A stretch of DNA of 49,714 nt from an uncultured Porphyromonadaceae bacterium (GCA_947177575.1 CAMWVA010000008.1:1-49714); one strand, 5' to 3'; positions 14,894 through 23,220 are shown, numbered from the stretch's first letter. Made by a program: numbers and translations. The notes: a model not told the origin generated them from the sequence alone.

Positions 14894-15181
14894 TTATTTA
14901 TGTTTATGTTTGTGTAGAGCCACGTATGTTGCAGCCATACTCTCTGTCTCGGCCTGTGTCGGTATCCGTGTTGCCAGGCACCAGCTGGTCAGCTCGCTGC
15001 GCAGGAAGGTTATCCGGTCCGCGCCGTTACGATAGTGCGGCAGCTCTCTCTCGGCTACCAGACGGCGTACCCTGTCGGCCGATATACCCAGCATCGCGGC
15101 TGCCTCCCTCACATTGAGCACCTCTTTTACTCCGATACTCAGCAGCGCTTCTATACGCTCAAGTCTTTCCTCTATGCTCAT
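14894..15181 (-). CDS. Excisionase-like HTH DNA-binding protein
   Basis: A 95-residue protein. After a 20-residue coiled N-terminus, residues 21-65 match the HTH_17/excisionase pattern of the MerR-like winged helix: VLNVREAAAMLGISADRVRR, then RELPHYRNGADRITFLRSEL, with the wing and an adjoining Leu/Trp helix. Such proteins bend DNA for integrase (Xis) or act as small transcription factors. The protein ends in KHKHK. It overlaps the upstream 103-residue gene by four bases, so it is translated from the early operon mRNA. No integrase is in the window to pair it with. Confidence 0.8.
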   Translation of the reverse strand: MSIEERLERIEALLSIGVKEVLNVREAAAMLGISADRVRRLVAERELPHYRNGADRITFLRSELTSWCLATRIPTQAETESMAATYVALHKHKHK

Positions 15182-15489
15182 GGCTCCGGTATTATATCAA
15201 GTTTAGCCAGCAGCGCGTCTGCCTGTCTGAGGGCTTCGGCCGCTGTGTCGCTGTGCTCGGCCAGATAGCCGCCGGCAAGCAGGCCCTGCATGGCGGCCGT
15301 AGCCACACGCAGACGCAGCGAGTTTATACGTCTGACCGGACGGCTGTCACGATAGCCGCTGTTATATCCGGTCATATAGCCGCAACTAAATCCGTATTCT
15401 ATCAGCTCCTCCGGCTCCTTCAGAGCACATCTGGAGATACACTCTCTGAGTGCTTTGTCATATATCATATCCATATAGGTCTGAAGCAT
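15178..15489 (-). CDS. Phage early protein, unknown (helical)
   Basis: A 103-residue protein without a recognised family. The C-terminal third, AMQGLLAGGYLAEHSDTAAEALRQADALLAKL, resembles the tail of small proteins common in Bacteroidetes phages, where AMQ(G/A)LLA precedes a conserved AD-x-L-(I/L)-x-(E/K)-L helix. The N-terminal part is rich in tyrosine and glycine (YGFSCGYMTGYNSGYRDSR). It overlaps the excisionase-like gene downstream by four bases and a Cys-rich 46-residue frame upstream. Confidence 0.65.
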   Translation of the reverse strand: MLQTYMDMIYDKALRECISRCALKEPEELIEYGFSCGYMTGYNSGYRDSRPVRRINSLRLRVATAAMQGLLAGGYLAEHSDTAAEALRQADALLAKLDIIPEP

Positions 15490-15605
15490 GATTTTAAGTT
15501 GTCAAGTGATTTAAGTCGTATCCTCCGCAGGCAGCACCAGAAATAAGGACTCCCGTAGAAGCGCTGCACCGTAGCGCAGTAGAGGCAAAACAGGCACCGG
15601 CCCAT
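15465..15605 (-). CDS. Possible 46-residue Cys-rich small protein
   Basis: An ATG at 15605 overlaps the stop of the LuxR-type gene (TGATG) and opens a 46-residue frame beginning MGRCLFCLYC, with a later WCC and a basic tail ending at TGA 15465. The CxxCxxC plus CC pattern could bind zinc. Coupling to the upstream stop and the lack of any other gene in 15490-15604 favour it, as does the overlap into the next gene, which is typical of this operon. Against it: it is very short and has no known family. Confidence 0.4.
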   Translation of the reverse strand: MGRCLFCLYCATVQRFYGSPYFWCCLRRIRLKSLDNLKSCFRPIWI

Positions 15606-16147
15606 CAGTCGAAAAGGTGATGCCGTGAGGCGTATGCTATAAACTCGGCCCGGCTGTGTACTCCCAGTTTGATGTAAGCAGCCTTGATATGGTTGCGCAC
15701 CGTGTGTGGAGACAGGTACAGAGTACCGGCAATCTCGTCCGGATCACTGCCGTGCCGGAACATCCGCATTACCCGTTCCTCGGCCTTCGAGAGCCGCGAA
15801 TCGAAACGCGGCATACAGATCACACCGTCATGGAGGCACTCGCCTCTTAGCGGGCACTGGATCCGCTCGAAGTTAAACACGCCGTTGTCATCATCACAGG
15901 CTGTGGTGTCGAGCTGGCCGAAGTTGCAGCGAAGAAACCGGCGCACCCGTAGGTAATTGTAGTAAGACACATTGCGGCTGCTCTTAGCGTAGCACTCGTT
16001 TAGTGCCTTCAGCGCTTCCGGATAATAGGTCTCTATCCGGGTGAGCATCTCGTCAATAAGCTCGCGGCTCTTCTCGGTGACTTCCTCACTCTTACCGTCT
16101 GTCATGACATACAGCCGGTCATCACAGATGTAAAACTCCCTTTTCAT
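15605..16147 (-). CDS. LuxR-type HTH transcriptional regulator of the phage early operon
   Basis: A 180-residue regulator. The C-terminal 65 residues are a LuxR/GerE HTH: RLSKAEERVMRMFRHG, DPDEIAGTLYLSPHTVRNHI, then KLGVHSRAEFIAYA. The N-terminal part has no receiver domain; it is helical and includes a cysteine-bearing segment with NFERIQCPLRGECLHD and GVICMPRFDS, which could bind a metal. Proteins of this build occur in Bacteroidetes phages and elements, usually early, and probably switch on later genes. It overlaps the Cro-like gene upstream by four bases, so it is made as soon as the leftward promoter fires. Confidence 0.85.
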   Translation of the reverse strand: MKREFYICDDRLYVMTDGKSEEVTEKSRELIDEMLTRIETYYPEALKALNECYAKSSRNVSYYNYLRVRRFLRCNFGQLDTTACDDDNGVFNFERIQCPLRGECLHDGVICMPRFDSRLSKAEERVMRMFRHGSDPDEIAGTLYLSPHTVRNHIKAAYIKLGVHSRAEFIAYASRHHLFD

Positions 16148-16392
16148 GACTCAAAAAGTTTTTCCGGAGCAATGCCGGTTATTTCCGAGAGAATGAGATA
16201 GTGATCCTGCTTTTGCGGTTTTATCTTACCGGTTATCCAGTTGTGGGCAGTTCTCACGGTAATTCCGCACCTTTTACATATCTCAGCGATAAAAATCCTT
16301 CGCGAAAAAACAGGGCTATTTTTATAGTAGTCCTTTAAGGTCATTAAGTTTTTCGAGCTTCCGGAAGGATTTGTTTTATTGGTACTTTTCAT
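16144..16392 (-). CDS. Cro-like HTH regulator
   Basis: An 82-residue protein, the first gene of the leftward lytic operon. Residues 35-60, IAEICKRCGITVRTAHNWITG, form a helix-turn-helix, followed by a short C-terminal helix (GIAPEKLFES). Its place divergent to the S24 repressor, across a 117-bp gap with TTCATAAGAA operator halves, is that of Cro or a Cro/C1-type antirepressor. It should bind the same operators and favour lytic transcription. It overlaps the LuxR-type gene by four bases. Confidence 0.8.
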   Translation of the reverse strand: MKSTNKTNPSGSSKNLMTLKDYYKNSPVFSRRIFIAEICKRCGITVRTAHNWITGKIKPQKQDHYLILSEITGIAPEKLFES

Positions 16393-16427
16393 TACTTTTG
16401 CATCGAGATATTATATTTGAGGTAAAG

Positions 16428-16491
16428 TTAATAAGAATTTTTTATAATTTCATAAGAAATACCTGTGAAATGATTGTGAAATTCTTATGAA
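16428..16491. promoter_or_regulatory. Lysogeny control region with TTCATAAGAA operator halves
   Basis: In the 117-bp gap between cro-like and repressor genes, TTCATAAGAA (16449-16458) and TTCTTATGAA (16482-16491) form a perfect 10-bp inverted repeat with a 23-bp gap. A near copy, TTAATAAGAA (16428-16437), lies in direct orientation. Their 21- and 33-bp offsets place them on about the same DNA face (two and three turns). They are the likely binding sites of the S24 repressor and Cro-like protein. Confidence 0.6.
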
Positions 16492-16509
16492 TTAACATTT
16501 TTTAAGACT

Positions 16510-17163
16510 ATGGAGGAAGCTCTGATAGGAAGACTAATGACCTTAATGAGTCATTACGAATTGACTACGAACGCTTTTGCCAAAAAATCAAATCTTGACT
16601 CTTCGCATTATGCCAGAATGCTGAAGGGTGAGCTGAGTATTACAAAAAAGACTTTGGATAAAATTTGCACAGCTTTCCCGGAAATTAATTTCGATTGGCT
16701 TAAAAAAGGCGAGGGTGAGATGCTGAAAACGAAAGTACCCGAAAAACCGGAAACGGAAGACCCTTATCTTATTCCTCTTATCCCTGACAGTGCGCTGGCC
16801 GGTCCGCTCCCCGACTTTTCGTCTCCGGTGGTCCGCGACCGTTGCGAACGGGTACATGTCCCGGTTCCGGACTGCGACTTTGCCATACAGATCTCCGGAG
16901 ACTCAATGGCACCCGAATACAAGCCCGGCGACTACGTTGCCGTAAGCCGCATCAACGACCGCCGTTTTATCCCCTACTCAACGCCGCTGTTACTCGACAC
17001 CACCGAAGGCGCGGTCCTCAAATGTCTCGAGCCCGGCGACGACCCCGACTGCCTGTCAGCCGTCAGCCTCAATCCTCACTATCTCCCCTACCCCATACCC
17101 AAAGACCTCATACGCGGCATCTACCGTATAAAAGCCGTCATCCGTATCATCAAGACCATGTGA
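16510..17163 (+). CDS. Phage repressor, HTH plus S24 (LexA/CI-type) autopeptidase
   Basis: A 217-residue CI-like repressor. An N-terminal HTH (residues 8-45, with NAFAKKSNLDSSHYARMLKG) is followed by a linker and an S24 peptidase domain. The catalytic Ser132 lies in GDSMAPEYKPGD and the Lys171 in GAVLKCLEPGDD. An Ala97-Gly98 pair (SALAGP) just before the domain fits the self-cleavage site of this family. RecA-stimulated cleavage would induce the prophage. It is the only rightward phage gene and stands at the chromosome-side end, transcribed away from the lytic operon through the operator region at 16428-16491. Confidence 0.92.
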   Translation: MEEALIGRLMTLMSHYELTTNAFAKKSNLDSSHYARMLKGELSITKKTLDKICTAFPEINFDWLKKGEGEMLKTKVPEKPETEDPYLIPLIPDSALAGPLPDFSSPVVRDRCERVHVPVPDCDFAIQISGDSMAPEYKPGDYVAVSRINDRRFIPYSTPLLLDTTEGAVLKCLEPGDDPDCLSAVSLNPHYLPYPIPKDLIRGIYRIKAVIRIIKTM

Positions 17164-17184
17164 CATCGCTTTTTCACATACGCC

Positions 17185-17205
17185 TTTGGTACTCTTTTGG
17201 TACTC
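17185..17205. repeat. Direct repeat near the prophage right end
   Basis: TTTGGTACTC occurs twice (17185-17194, 17196-17205), 11 bp apart, 22 bp after the repressor stop. A further inverted pair GATAATC/GATTATC is at 17233-17252. These lie in the only gap where the prophage-chromosome junction can be. Arm-type integrase or Xis sites would look like this, but an att core cannot be fixed from one end. Confidence 0.35.
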
Positions 17206-17259
17206 CTCTCCCTTCTCCTATCATAACCGATTGATAATCAAAACCGATTATCATACAAT

Positions 17260-17267
17260 TAAATTTG
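17260..17267 (+). promoter_or_regulatory. Promoter -7 box of ychF
   Basis: TAAATTTG matches TAnnTTTG and stands 29 bp before the ychF start; the upstream box is poor. If the prophage junction lies just upstream, the phage end may supply or replace the -33 region. Confidence 0.5.
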
Positions 17268-17295
17268 CACTCAGAAATCAATCATAGAATCAGAA

Positions 17296-18399
17296 ATGTC
17301 ATTGAAATGCGGTATAGTGGGTCTGCCTAATGTAGGCAAATCGACCCTGTTCAACTGTCTTAGCAACGCCAAGGCCCAGTCGGCCAACTTTCCCTTCTGT
17401 ACAATCGAACCTAACGTCGGTGTCATTACAGTGCCCGACGACCGTCTCAACCGTCTGGTGGAGATGTGTAAGCCCCGTTCGGTAGTGCCTGCAACAGTCG
17501 AGATTGTCGATATAGCAGGTCTGGTCAAAGGTGCATCAAAAGGTGAAGGTCTCGGCAATAAGTTTCTTGCCAACATACGTGAGACGGATGCCATTCTGCA
17601 TGTGCTCCGCTGCTTTGACGACGACAACATAACACATGTCGATACAACAGTCGACCCTGTGCGCGATATGGAGATAATCAACTATGAACTCCAGATAAAA
17701 GACCTTGAGACCGTAGAAAACCGATTGGCAAAGACCCTGAAAGCGGCTCAGACAGGAGGTGACAAAACAGCCCGTATGCAGGCCGATGTGCTGTCAGCAT
17801 ATAAGGAAGCTCTCGAACAGGGTCGTCCGGCACGCAGCGTACAGTTCGAAACCAAAGACGAACAGCGCTTTGCCCGGGACCTGTTCCTGCTTACCAACAA
17901 ACCGGTCCTGTATGTCTGCAATGTCGATGATGACTCGGCTGTCAACGGTAACCATTATGTAGATGAAGTACGCAAGGCTATAGAAGGCACCGATGCCAGC
18001 CTGATGATAGTGGCAGCCAAGACCGAAAGCGAGATAGCCGAACTCGACACATACGAGGAACGTCAGGAATTTCTTGAGGAAATCGGTCTAAGTGAAAGCG
18101 GGGTGGCGCGCCTTATCCGTGCAGCCTACAACTTGCTCGACCTTCAGACATATTTCACCGCCGGACCTGACGAATGTCGTGCATGGACATTTATGCGCGG
18201 TACTAAGGCACCACAGGCCGCCGGCATCATACATACCGACTTCGAAAAGGGCTTCATACGTGCCGAAGTGATAAAATATGACGATTTCGTCAATCTCGGT
18301 TCGGAGACAGCAGTTAAGGAAGCTGGCAAGATGTCTGTGGAAGGAAAAGAATATGTGGTGCAGGACGGTGATATAATGCACTTCCGTTTCAATGTCTGA
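17296..18399 (+). CDS. ychF: Redox-regulated ATPase / Obg-family GTPase YchF
   Basis: A 367-residue full-length YchF. G1 is [12 protein letters not shown] (residues 8-19), the switch region holds [15 protein letters not shown]3 is [16 protein letters not shown], and the NxxE motif that gives YchF its ATP preference falls near the [12 protein letters not shown] stretch. A coiled arm follows, and the TGS-like C-terminal domain ends in [19 protein letters not shown]. YchF binds ribosomes and is linked to oxidative-stress control. It is the first host gene beside the prophage. No partner genes in an operon are visible. Confidence 0.96.
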   Translation: MSLKCGIVGLPNVGKSTLFNCLSNAKAQSANFPFCTIEPNVGVITVPDDRLNRLVEMCKPRSVVPATVEIVDIAGLVKGASKGEGLGNKFLANIRETDAILHVLRCFDDDNITHVDTTVDPVRDMEIINYELQIKDLETVENRLAKTLKAAQTGGDKTARMQADVLSAYKEALEQGRPARSVQFETKDEQRFARDLFLLTNKPVLYVCNVDDDSAVNGNHYVDEVRKAIEGTDASLMIVAAKTESEIAELDTYEERQEFLEEIGLSESGVARLIRAAYNLLDLQTYFTAGPDECRAWTFMRGTKAPQAAGIIHTDFEKGFIRAEVIKYDDFVNLGSETAVKEAGKMSVEGKEYVVQDGDIMHFRFNV

Positions 18400-18541
18400 A
18401 TCGGTATTTTTCCTCATTTTTGTGTGTTGCGCACAGGTCAGTTAAGTGAACCATTATCAGACGTAGGGCGTTTAAAACGGTGAGACGCCGCTTACTGTAG
18501 CTGCGTCCGTATATGTATCACTTTATCAACACATAGAAATT

Positions 18542-18898
18542 ATGGACAACGAAAACGGAATGAAATTATATATAGTAAGCTTCGGCGACTCGGAGAAATA
18601 CCGTCTTGCCGTAAGAGAAGGCGATTCCGATCCGTTACAGGGCTTAGAAAAGGAACTGGACAGCTATCTGCGCGAAAGATTCCCCGGTGACAGTTTTGCC
18701 TATTTCACTTCACCTAAGGTGACCGAAGTAACATGGGAACATCGTGACCGTTATGAGAACTATCCCGAGCTTAACGATAAGGCTATCGAAAACATAAAGG
18801 CTGTACTCGTTAAGGAAGTGAAAGACCGTAACGACATGCAGCAGCTTAACTCAGACGCTCCTTATGATAACACAGGTGACGGTGTAGGCACACTCTGA
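18542..18898 (+). CDS. Conserved Bacteroidales hypothetical protein
   Basis: A 118-residue protein I do not recognise beyond a general resemblance to short Bacteroidales proteins starting with MKLYIVSFGDS. It opens with a beta strand of that sequence (a second ATG at 18560 would start right there). The middle has EKELDSYLRERFPGDSF and a FTSPKVTEV strand, and the C-terminus is helical then acidic and disordered. No signal peptide or membrane segment, so cytoplasmic. It stands alone; a 142-bp gap separates it from ychF, and it ends inside the palindrome shared with mscL. Confidence 0.75.
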   Translation: MDNENGMKLYIVSFGDSEKYRLAVREGDSDPLQGLEKELDSYLRERFPGDSFAYFTSPKVTEVTWEHRDRYENYPELNDKAIENIKAVLVKEVKDRNDMQQLNSDAPYDNTGDGVGTL

Positions 18899-18971
18899 TA
18901 CGGTAATAACATTATAAATACAGCGGGCTCCAATGGAGCCCGCTGTATTTATAATGTTATTACCGTATCAG
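18895..18971. terminator. Perfect 77-nt palindrome, bidirectional terminator between convergent genes
   Basis: Arms 18895-18932 and 18934-18971 are perfectly complementary over 38 bp around a single central base. The GC-rich core AGCGGGCTCC is flanked by AAATAC/GTATTT tracts, giving terminator function both ways. The palindrome includes the stop codons of both the upstream gene (18896-18898) and mscL (18968-18970). Confidence 0.9.
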
Positions 18972-19420
18972 TTTTTCTTGAGGTTGATGTTCTGCTGATC
19001 TTTGAGAAGATCACGTATCTGTGTAAGCAGAACTTCCTCCTTGGTAGGTTCGGGAGCCGGGGGTTCGGGAGCTGGTTCTTCTTCTTTCTTCTTTAGCTTC
19101 ATAACTATGCGCAGAGCTACAAAGATACTGAAAGCAATGATAAAGAAGTCAACAACATTCTGGATAAAGATACCGTAGTTGATAGCTACTTCCTCAACAG
19201 CGGCCACACCTTCGGCAGCCTCACGGCCCTCAGTAATGACATACTTCAGATTCTTGTAACCGTCACCGCCGGTACAGATTGAAATTACCGGCATGATAAT
19301 ATCGTTGACCAATGACGATACAATCTTACCGAAAGCACCACCTACGATTACACCGACAGCCATGTCGATGACGTTGCCCTTAATGGCGAACTCTTTGAAA
19401 TCCTGTAAAAATTTACCCAT
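18968..19420 (-). CDS. mscL: Large-conductance mechanosensitive channel MscL
   Basis: A 150-residue MscL. The amphipathic N-terminus and first membrane helix read FKEFAIKGNVIDMAVGVIVG (about residues 9-28), with the pore-lining AVGVIVGGAFGKIV and the conserved LVNDIIMP. A periplasmic loop is followed by the second helix (FIQNVVDFFIIAFSIFV) and a cytoplasmic bundle after KKKEEEPAPEPP. The loop (residues 48-80) is somewhat longer than in E. coli. The homopentamer opens under membrane tension during osmotic downshock. Its start is overlapped by a small hydrophobic frame upstream (19413-19520). Confidence 0.97.
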   Translation of the reverse strand: MGKFLQDFKEFAIKGNVIDMAVGVIVGGAFGKIVSSLVNDIIMPVISICTGGDGYKNLKYVITEGREAAEGVAAVEEVAINYGIFIQNVVDFFIIAFSIFVALRIVMKLKKKEEEPAPEPPAPEPTKEEVLLTQIRDLLKDQQNINLKKN

Positions 19421-19520
19421 ATCGGATAGTAAAAATAAAAAATAATACTGTTAATAAAACAGAAAGCAATATACCGCTAAGGCCATAGCCAGTTAGCAGG
19501 GCTGTCAGCTCTCTGTACAT
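19413..19520 (-). CDS. Possible 35-residue membrane microprotein upstream of mscL
   Basis: An ATG at 19520 opens MYRELTALLTGYGLSG and continues as a hydrophobic helix (LLSVLLTVLFFIFTI) ending RYG and TAA. The stop overlaps the mscL start by eight bases (CGATATGGGTAA holds both), so translation could be coupled. One membrane span with positive ends is a common build for small bacterial membrane proteins, and its place before a membrane channel is suggestive. It is not supported by any family I know. Confidence 0.4.
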   Translation of the reverse strand: MYRELTALLTGYGLSGILLSVLLTVLFFIFTIRYG

Positions 19521-19675
19521 AGTAACACACAAAAAGATTAAAAAGATTTAAGGTTAATTAAAAAAAAGAAGAAAATTTACATGACCACTTCACAAGGCGC
19601 ACAATAAAGATAAAAAAAAGTGACCCCGGGACGATAAAAAACGCAGCTGAAGTGTTATATCATAAAAAATATGAC

Positions 19676-19683
19676 TAATTTTG
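19676..19683 (+). promoter_or_regulatory. Promoter -7 box of gapA
   Basis: TAATTTTG fits TAnnTTTG; the upstream box is weak. Transcription would start near 19690, leaving a 5' leader of about 130 nt before the gapA ATG. The rest of the 19521-19820 gap is A/T-rich with no further gene seen. Confidence 0.55.
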
Positions 19684-19808
19684 CAGATGCAACTGAACCG
19701 GTAGTACCGGCATACGATAACGGCGACTGCCCGCGACAGCGCCTGCATATATCATATTTTTTATTTATAACAGCAGAAACATATCATCTATAAGCAAACC
19801 CTTAATAA

Positions 19809-20831
<1,023 letters not shown>

Positions 20832-20854
20832 TCACCGTCCTATCCTTTTCTCAT

Positions 20855-20904
20855 AAACATGCAGCGTCTCTGCAGCTATAGGGCTACGGGGACGCTGCAT
20901 GTTT
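20855..20904 (+). terminator. gapA terminator
   Basis: AAACATGCAGCGTC (20855-20868) and GACGCTGCATGTTT (20891-20904) form a perfect 14-bp stem with a 22-nt loop, followed by CATTTTAC. Confidence 0.8.
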
Positions 20905-21188
20905 CATTTTACTATATCTCCATTACAGACAAAAGTAGATTAAATTCTGACATATTGCTACTATTTAGCATATCATACCTTAGTATAACCCTTAATATAC
21001 TTGACGTATGAAAAGAAAACCTTATCATTTTATCATAAATACCCTAAAATACCTTAAAAATATTGCCTTAGATAGGTTAACACACTGCTTAAACTCCCTT
21101 AAAGCAACCATTCAGCCTTAAATTAAAGCATGTTGACAAAAGAGAAATACTTTTTTTTACAATATGGTTAAAATTTCTTTAAAAATAA
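20905..21188. other. A/T-rich gap with no supported feature
   Basis: Between the gapA terminator and the ncRNA promoter the sequence is A/T-rich with CCTTAAA/CCCTAAAAT stretches. A 37-codon frame at 21008-21121 (starting MKRKPYHF) has no promoter, family or coding bias I can point to. I see no gene here. Confidence 0.5.
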
Positions 21189-21220
21189 TTTGATTAGTTC
21201 ATTTTTTAGTGCTAACTTTG
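21189..21220 (+). promoter_or_regulatory. Ideal Bacteroidetes promoter of an ncRNA candidate
   Basis: TTTG (21189-21192), 20 nt, TAACTTTG (21213-21220): both consensus boxes and the spacing are exact. Start expected near 21225. No open frame of useful length follows. Confidence 0.8.
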
Positions 21221-21224
21221 CACC

Positions 21225-21588
21225 AGCAAAATAGAATATAGCATACCAAGGTTAATATCATCATAACAATAGATGTACCCGACTGTACCGGGCCGTGAGG
21301 CTGTGGAAAGCCGGGGAATTATAAAAACAACTTTGAGCCGCAACGATGGTCTGAGTGATTCAAACCGTCGTTGCCATTGGAATTGCTAAATGCACGCCAA
21401 TGTATGTTTGGTTGAATAATGGTACATCACCTGCCGAAGCTCTTCGCTGAAGGCAGGGGGCATGATACCGGTACAGGTGCTTCCTAATATTGACCGTAAC
21501 GGTCCGTCTGTGATAGCGCTACCGTATTATGTCACACAGAAAGCCGCCTGACGTGACGTCAGGCGGCTTTCTGTGTGACATAATACGG
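21225..21588 (+). ncRNA. Structured non-coding RNA candidate, about 360 nt
   Basis: A perfect promoter leads into a stretch with no protein frame that ends in a large palindromic terminator. It contains an 11-bp stem GCAACGATGGT with ACCGTCGTTGC (about 21341-21376, one G-U). It also holds a CCTGCC...GGCAGG hairpin with an inner AGC-TCTTC-GCT (about 21432-21460), GGCT-GTGGAA-AGCC (about 21300-21312) and GACCG-TAA-CGGTC (21492-21504). It lies between gapA and a convergent aminotransferase. I checked by eye for tmRNA, RNase P and SRP signatures and found none. A Bacteroidales 6S-type RNA is possible, but I cannot assign it. Confidence 0.6.
21522..21588. terminator. Perfect 67-nt palindrome, bidirectional terminator
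   Basis: Arms of 33 bp (21522-21554, 21556-21588) pair perfectly around one central base. The core GCCGCCTGACG is flanked by AAA and TTT, so it can end the rightward ncRNA and the leftward aminotransferase mRNA. It ends seven bases from the aminotransferase stop (21595). Confidence 0.9.
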
Positions 21589-21594
21589 AGTTGA

Positions 21595-22848
21595 TTATTC
21601 TATAGAGTCAGCTATAAGCTTAACAATAAAGCGTACATCATCATCACTCACCCAGGGTCCGGCAGGCAGGCATAATCCCCGTCGGAATAAGTCTTCGGCA
21701 ACACCGCTGATATACGCCGGAGCACCGGCGAATACCGGCTGACGATGCAGCGGTTTCCAAAGCGGCCGGCTCTCTATACCTTCATCAGCCAAACACAAAC
21801 GCAGAGCCTCGACATCTACCGAAGGCTCACAGTCGGTATGCACCGATACTGTCTCAGCTGTCGTAGCAGCGGCTCCTCCTATTACACCTTGAATACCGGC
21901 TGTATATGCCCGCTCGCGGCCACGTACACGCACACTATCATCAAGCAAAATATTGCATAACCAGAAATTACTGTCGTATTCTGGCGAAGGATTATCAAAC
22001 AGAGTTAGGCCAGCTACATCGGAAAGCAACTCCCTATACAAAGCATGAACATGTCGATGATGTGCTATATGCTCTTCAGCCACAAGCATCTGACCGCGTC
22101 CTATAGCAGCCGATATGTTGCTCAGACGGTAATTGTAACCTATTTCGTCATGCTGGTAATAAGCGTAACCCTGCCGGGCCTGAGTTGCCAGATACATGGC
22201 ACGGTGTGCCTGTTCGCTGTCAGCACACATCAGTGCTCCGCCGCCGGAAGTGGTTATCATCTTGTTGCCGTTAAACGACAGCACACCGAACCGGCCGAAT
22301 GAGCCGCACCGACGACCGTTGTACGAACTTCCGAAAGCTTCAGCAGCATCTTCGATAAGCGGAATCTCCCACTTTGCAGCTACGGCTGCGATAGCATCCA
22401 GTGAGGCAGGCATACCGTAAAGATCAACAGCCACGATAGCTTTGGGCATTCGCCCGGTAGCACGCACACGGGCATCTATAGCAGTGTCAAGCAAAGCCGG
22501 GTCCATATTCCATGTCGAAGGCTCGGAATCGACAAACACCGGTGTGGCACCTAAATAGACCACCGGATTGACCGAAGCACAGAAAGTGAATGTCGGTACC
22601 ATGACCTCATCATCCGGCCCGACGCCGCAGCAATCAAGAGCTATATGCATAGCTGCCGTACCCGAACACAGAGCCACAGCCTTGCGGTCACCGCCGATGA
22701 AATGTTCGAGCTCACTCTCAAAAGCCTTGACATCGGGGCCAAGCGGTACAATCCAATTGTCAGCAAAAGCCTTCAGTACGAAATCAATCTCGCGTCCTCC
22801 AAGATGGTTGAGACACAGCAGCACCTTTCTTTTCTCACTCATAAGCAT
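21595..22848 (-). CDS. DegT/DnrJ/EryC1/StrS-type PLP sugar aminotransferase
   Basis: A 417-residue fold-type I aminotransferase that makes amino sugars from nucleotide-linked keto sugars. The PLP lysine is Lys196 in SFNGNKMITTSGGG, the pyridine-binding Asp is Asp167 in PLIEDAAEAFGS, and CSGTAAMHIALD and VPTFTFCASVNP are the usual cofactor and dimer segments. A second ATG six bases downstream (22842) would remove two residues. No other surface-sugar gene is nearby; it follows a small peptidase-like gene by 42 bp on the same strand. The substrate cannot be told from sequence; PglE- or DesV-like enzymes have this build. Confidence 0.93.
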   Translation of the reverse strand: MLMSEKRKVLLCLNHLGGREIDFVLKAFADNWIVPLGPDVKAFESELEHFIGGDRKAVALCSGTAAMHIALDCCGVGPDDEVMVPTFTFCASVNPVVYLGATPVFVDSEPSTWNMDPALLDTAIDARVRATGRMPKAIVAVDLYGMPASLDAIAAVAAKWEIPLIEDAAEAFGSSYNGRRCGSFGRFGVLSFNGNKMITTSGGGALMCADSEQAHRAMYLATQARQGYAYYQHDEIGYNYRLSNISAAIGRGQMLVAEEHIAHHRHVHALYRELLSDVAGLTLFDNPSPEYDSNFWLCNILLDDSVRVRGRERAYTAGIQGVIGGAAATTAETVSVHTDCEPSVDVEALRLCLADEGIESRPLWKPLHRQPVFAGAPAYISGVAEDLFRRGLCLPAGPWVSDDDVRFIVKLIADSIE

Positions 22849-22890
22849 CTATGATTTTCTATACCGCAAAATTACAAACTATCGTTCATA

Positions 22891-23220
22891 TCACCTCCGC
22901 AGATAACGTAGAAATGAATATCGGCGACGTTGTCTGAGGTAGCCGTAATCACCTTCGTTAGCGTATGCCTCACGTTCGAACGATATGTCGCGGTAAGCCT
23001 TAAACGTATCTCCACGTCTCACCAGCAGTCTCACAAGCCACTCCAGCACATACCAAATATAGAAACCTATATAAGCTAATTCCTTTATCTGCGCTGTATG
23101 TATACGCTCATGATTCAGCATCCGACGGTCACACGGTCCCTTGGCAAACAGCACTCCGCACAGATTTATGGCATAAAAACGTCTGCCGAAAGGTATAATC
23201 TTGTTATATATTATCTTCAT
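22891..23220 (-). CDS. Small protein with HExxH motif (metallopeptidase-like), Bacteroidales
   Basis: A 109-residue protein with His37-Glu38-x-x-His41 in LNHERIHTAQIKEL and acidic residues 45 positions later (FEREAYANEGDY), the layout of a minimal gluzincin-type zinc site. Between them, IGFYIWYVLEWLVRLLV is hydrophobic enough for a membrane or interface helix. The termini are basic (RRRYSFLRYLRR). Similar short proteins occur widely in Bacteroidales; a catalytic role has not been shown to my knowledge. It heads a leftward pair with the aminotransferase. Confidence 0.7.
   Translation of the reverse strand: MKIIYNKIIPFGRRFYAINLCGVLFAKGPCDRRMLNHERIHTAQIKELAYIGFYIWYVLEWLVRLLVRRGDTFKAYRDISFEREAYANEGDYGYLRQRRRYSFLRYLRR

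Larger units (their letters stand above)
1..17210. mobile_element. Prophage, siphovirus-like, partial (left end beyond window)
   Basis: A continuous block of phage genes runs from the capsid gene cut at the left edge to an S24-type repressor at 16510-17163. The first clear chromosomal gene, ychF, begins at 17296. Packaging and head genes stand in the HK97 order (terS, terL, portal, protease, capsid), and a replication module with primase/helicase, ssDNA-binding protein and nucleases lies upstream of them. No integrase, tail or lysis gene is seen, so they must lie to the left. The right boundary is inferred to fall between 17163 and 17295; I could not define att sites because the left end is missing. 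Confidence 0.93.

Noticed and set aside
21008-21121. 37-codon frame after gapA
   Set aside because: No promoter, no recognisable pattern; short enough to be chance.
21225-21588. tmRNA, RNase P RNA or SRP RNA
   Set aside because: No tag-peptide frame or tRNA-like end, no GAGGAAAGTCCGGGC-type P4 core, no GGAAGCAGCC-type SRP motif.
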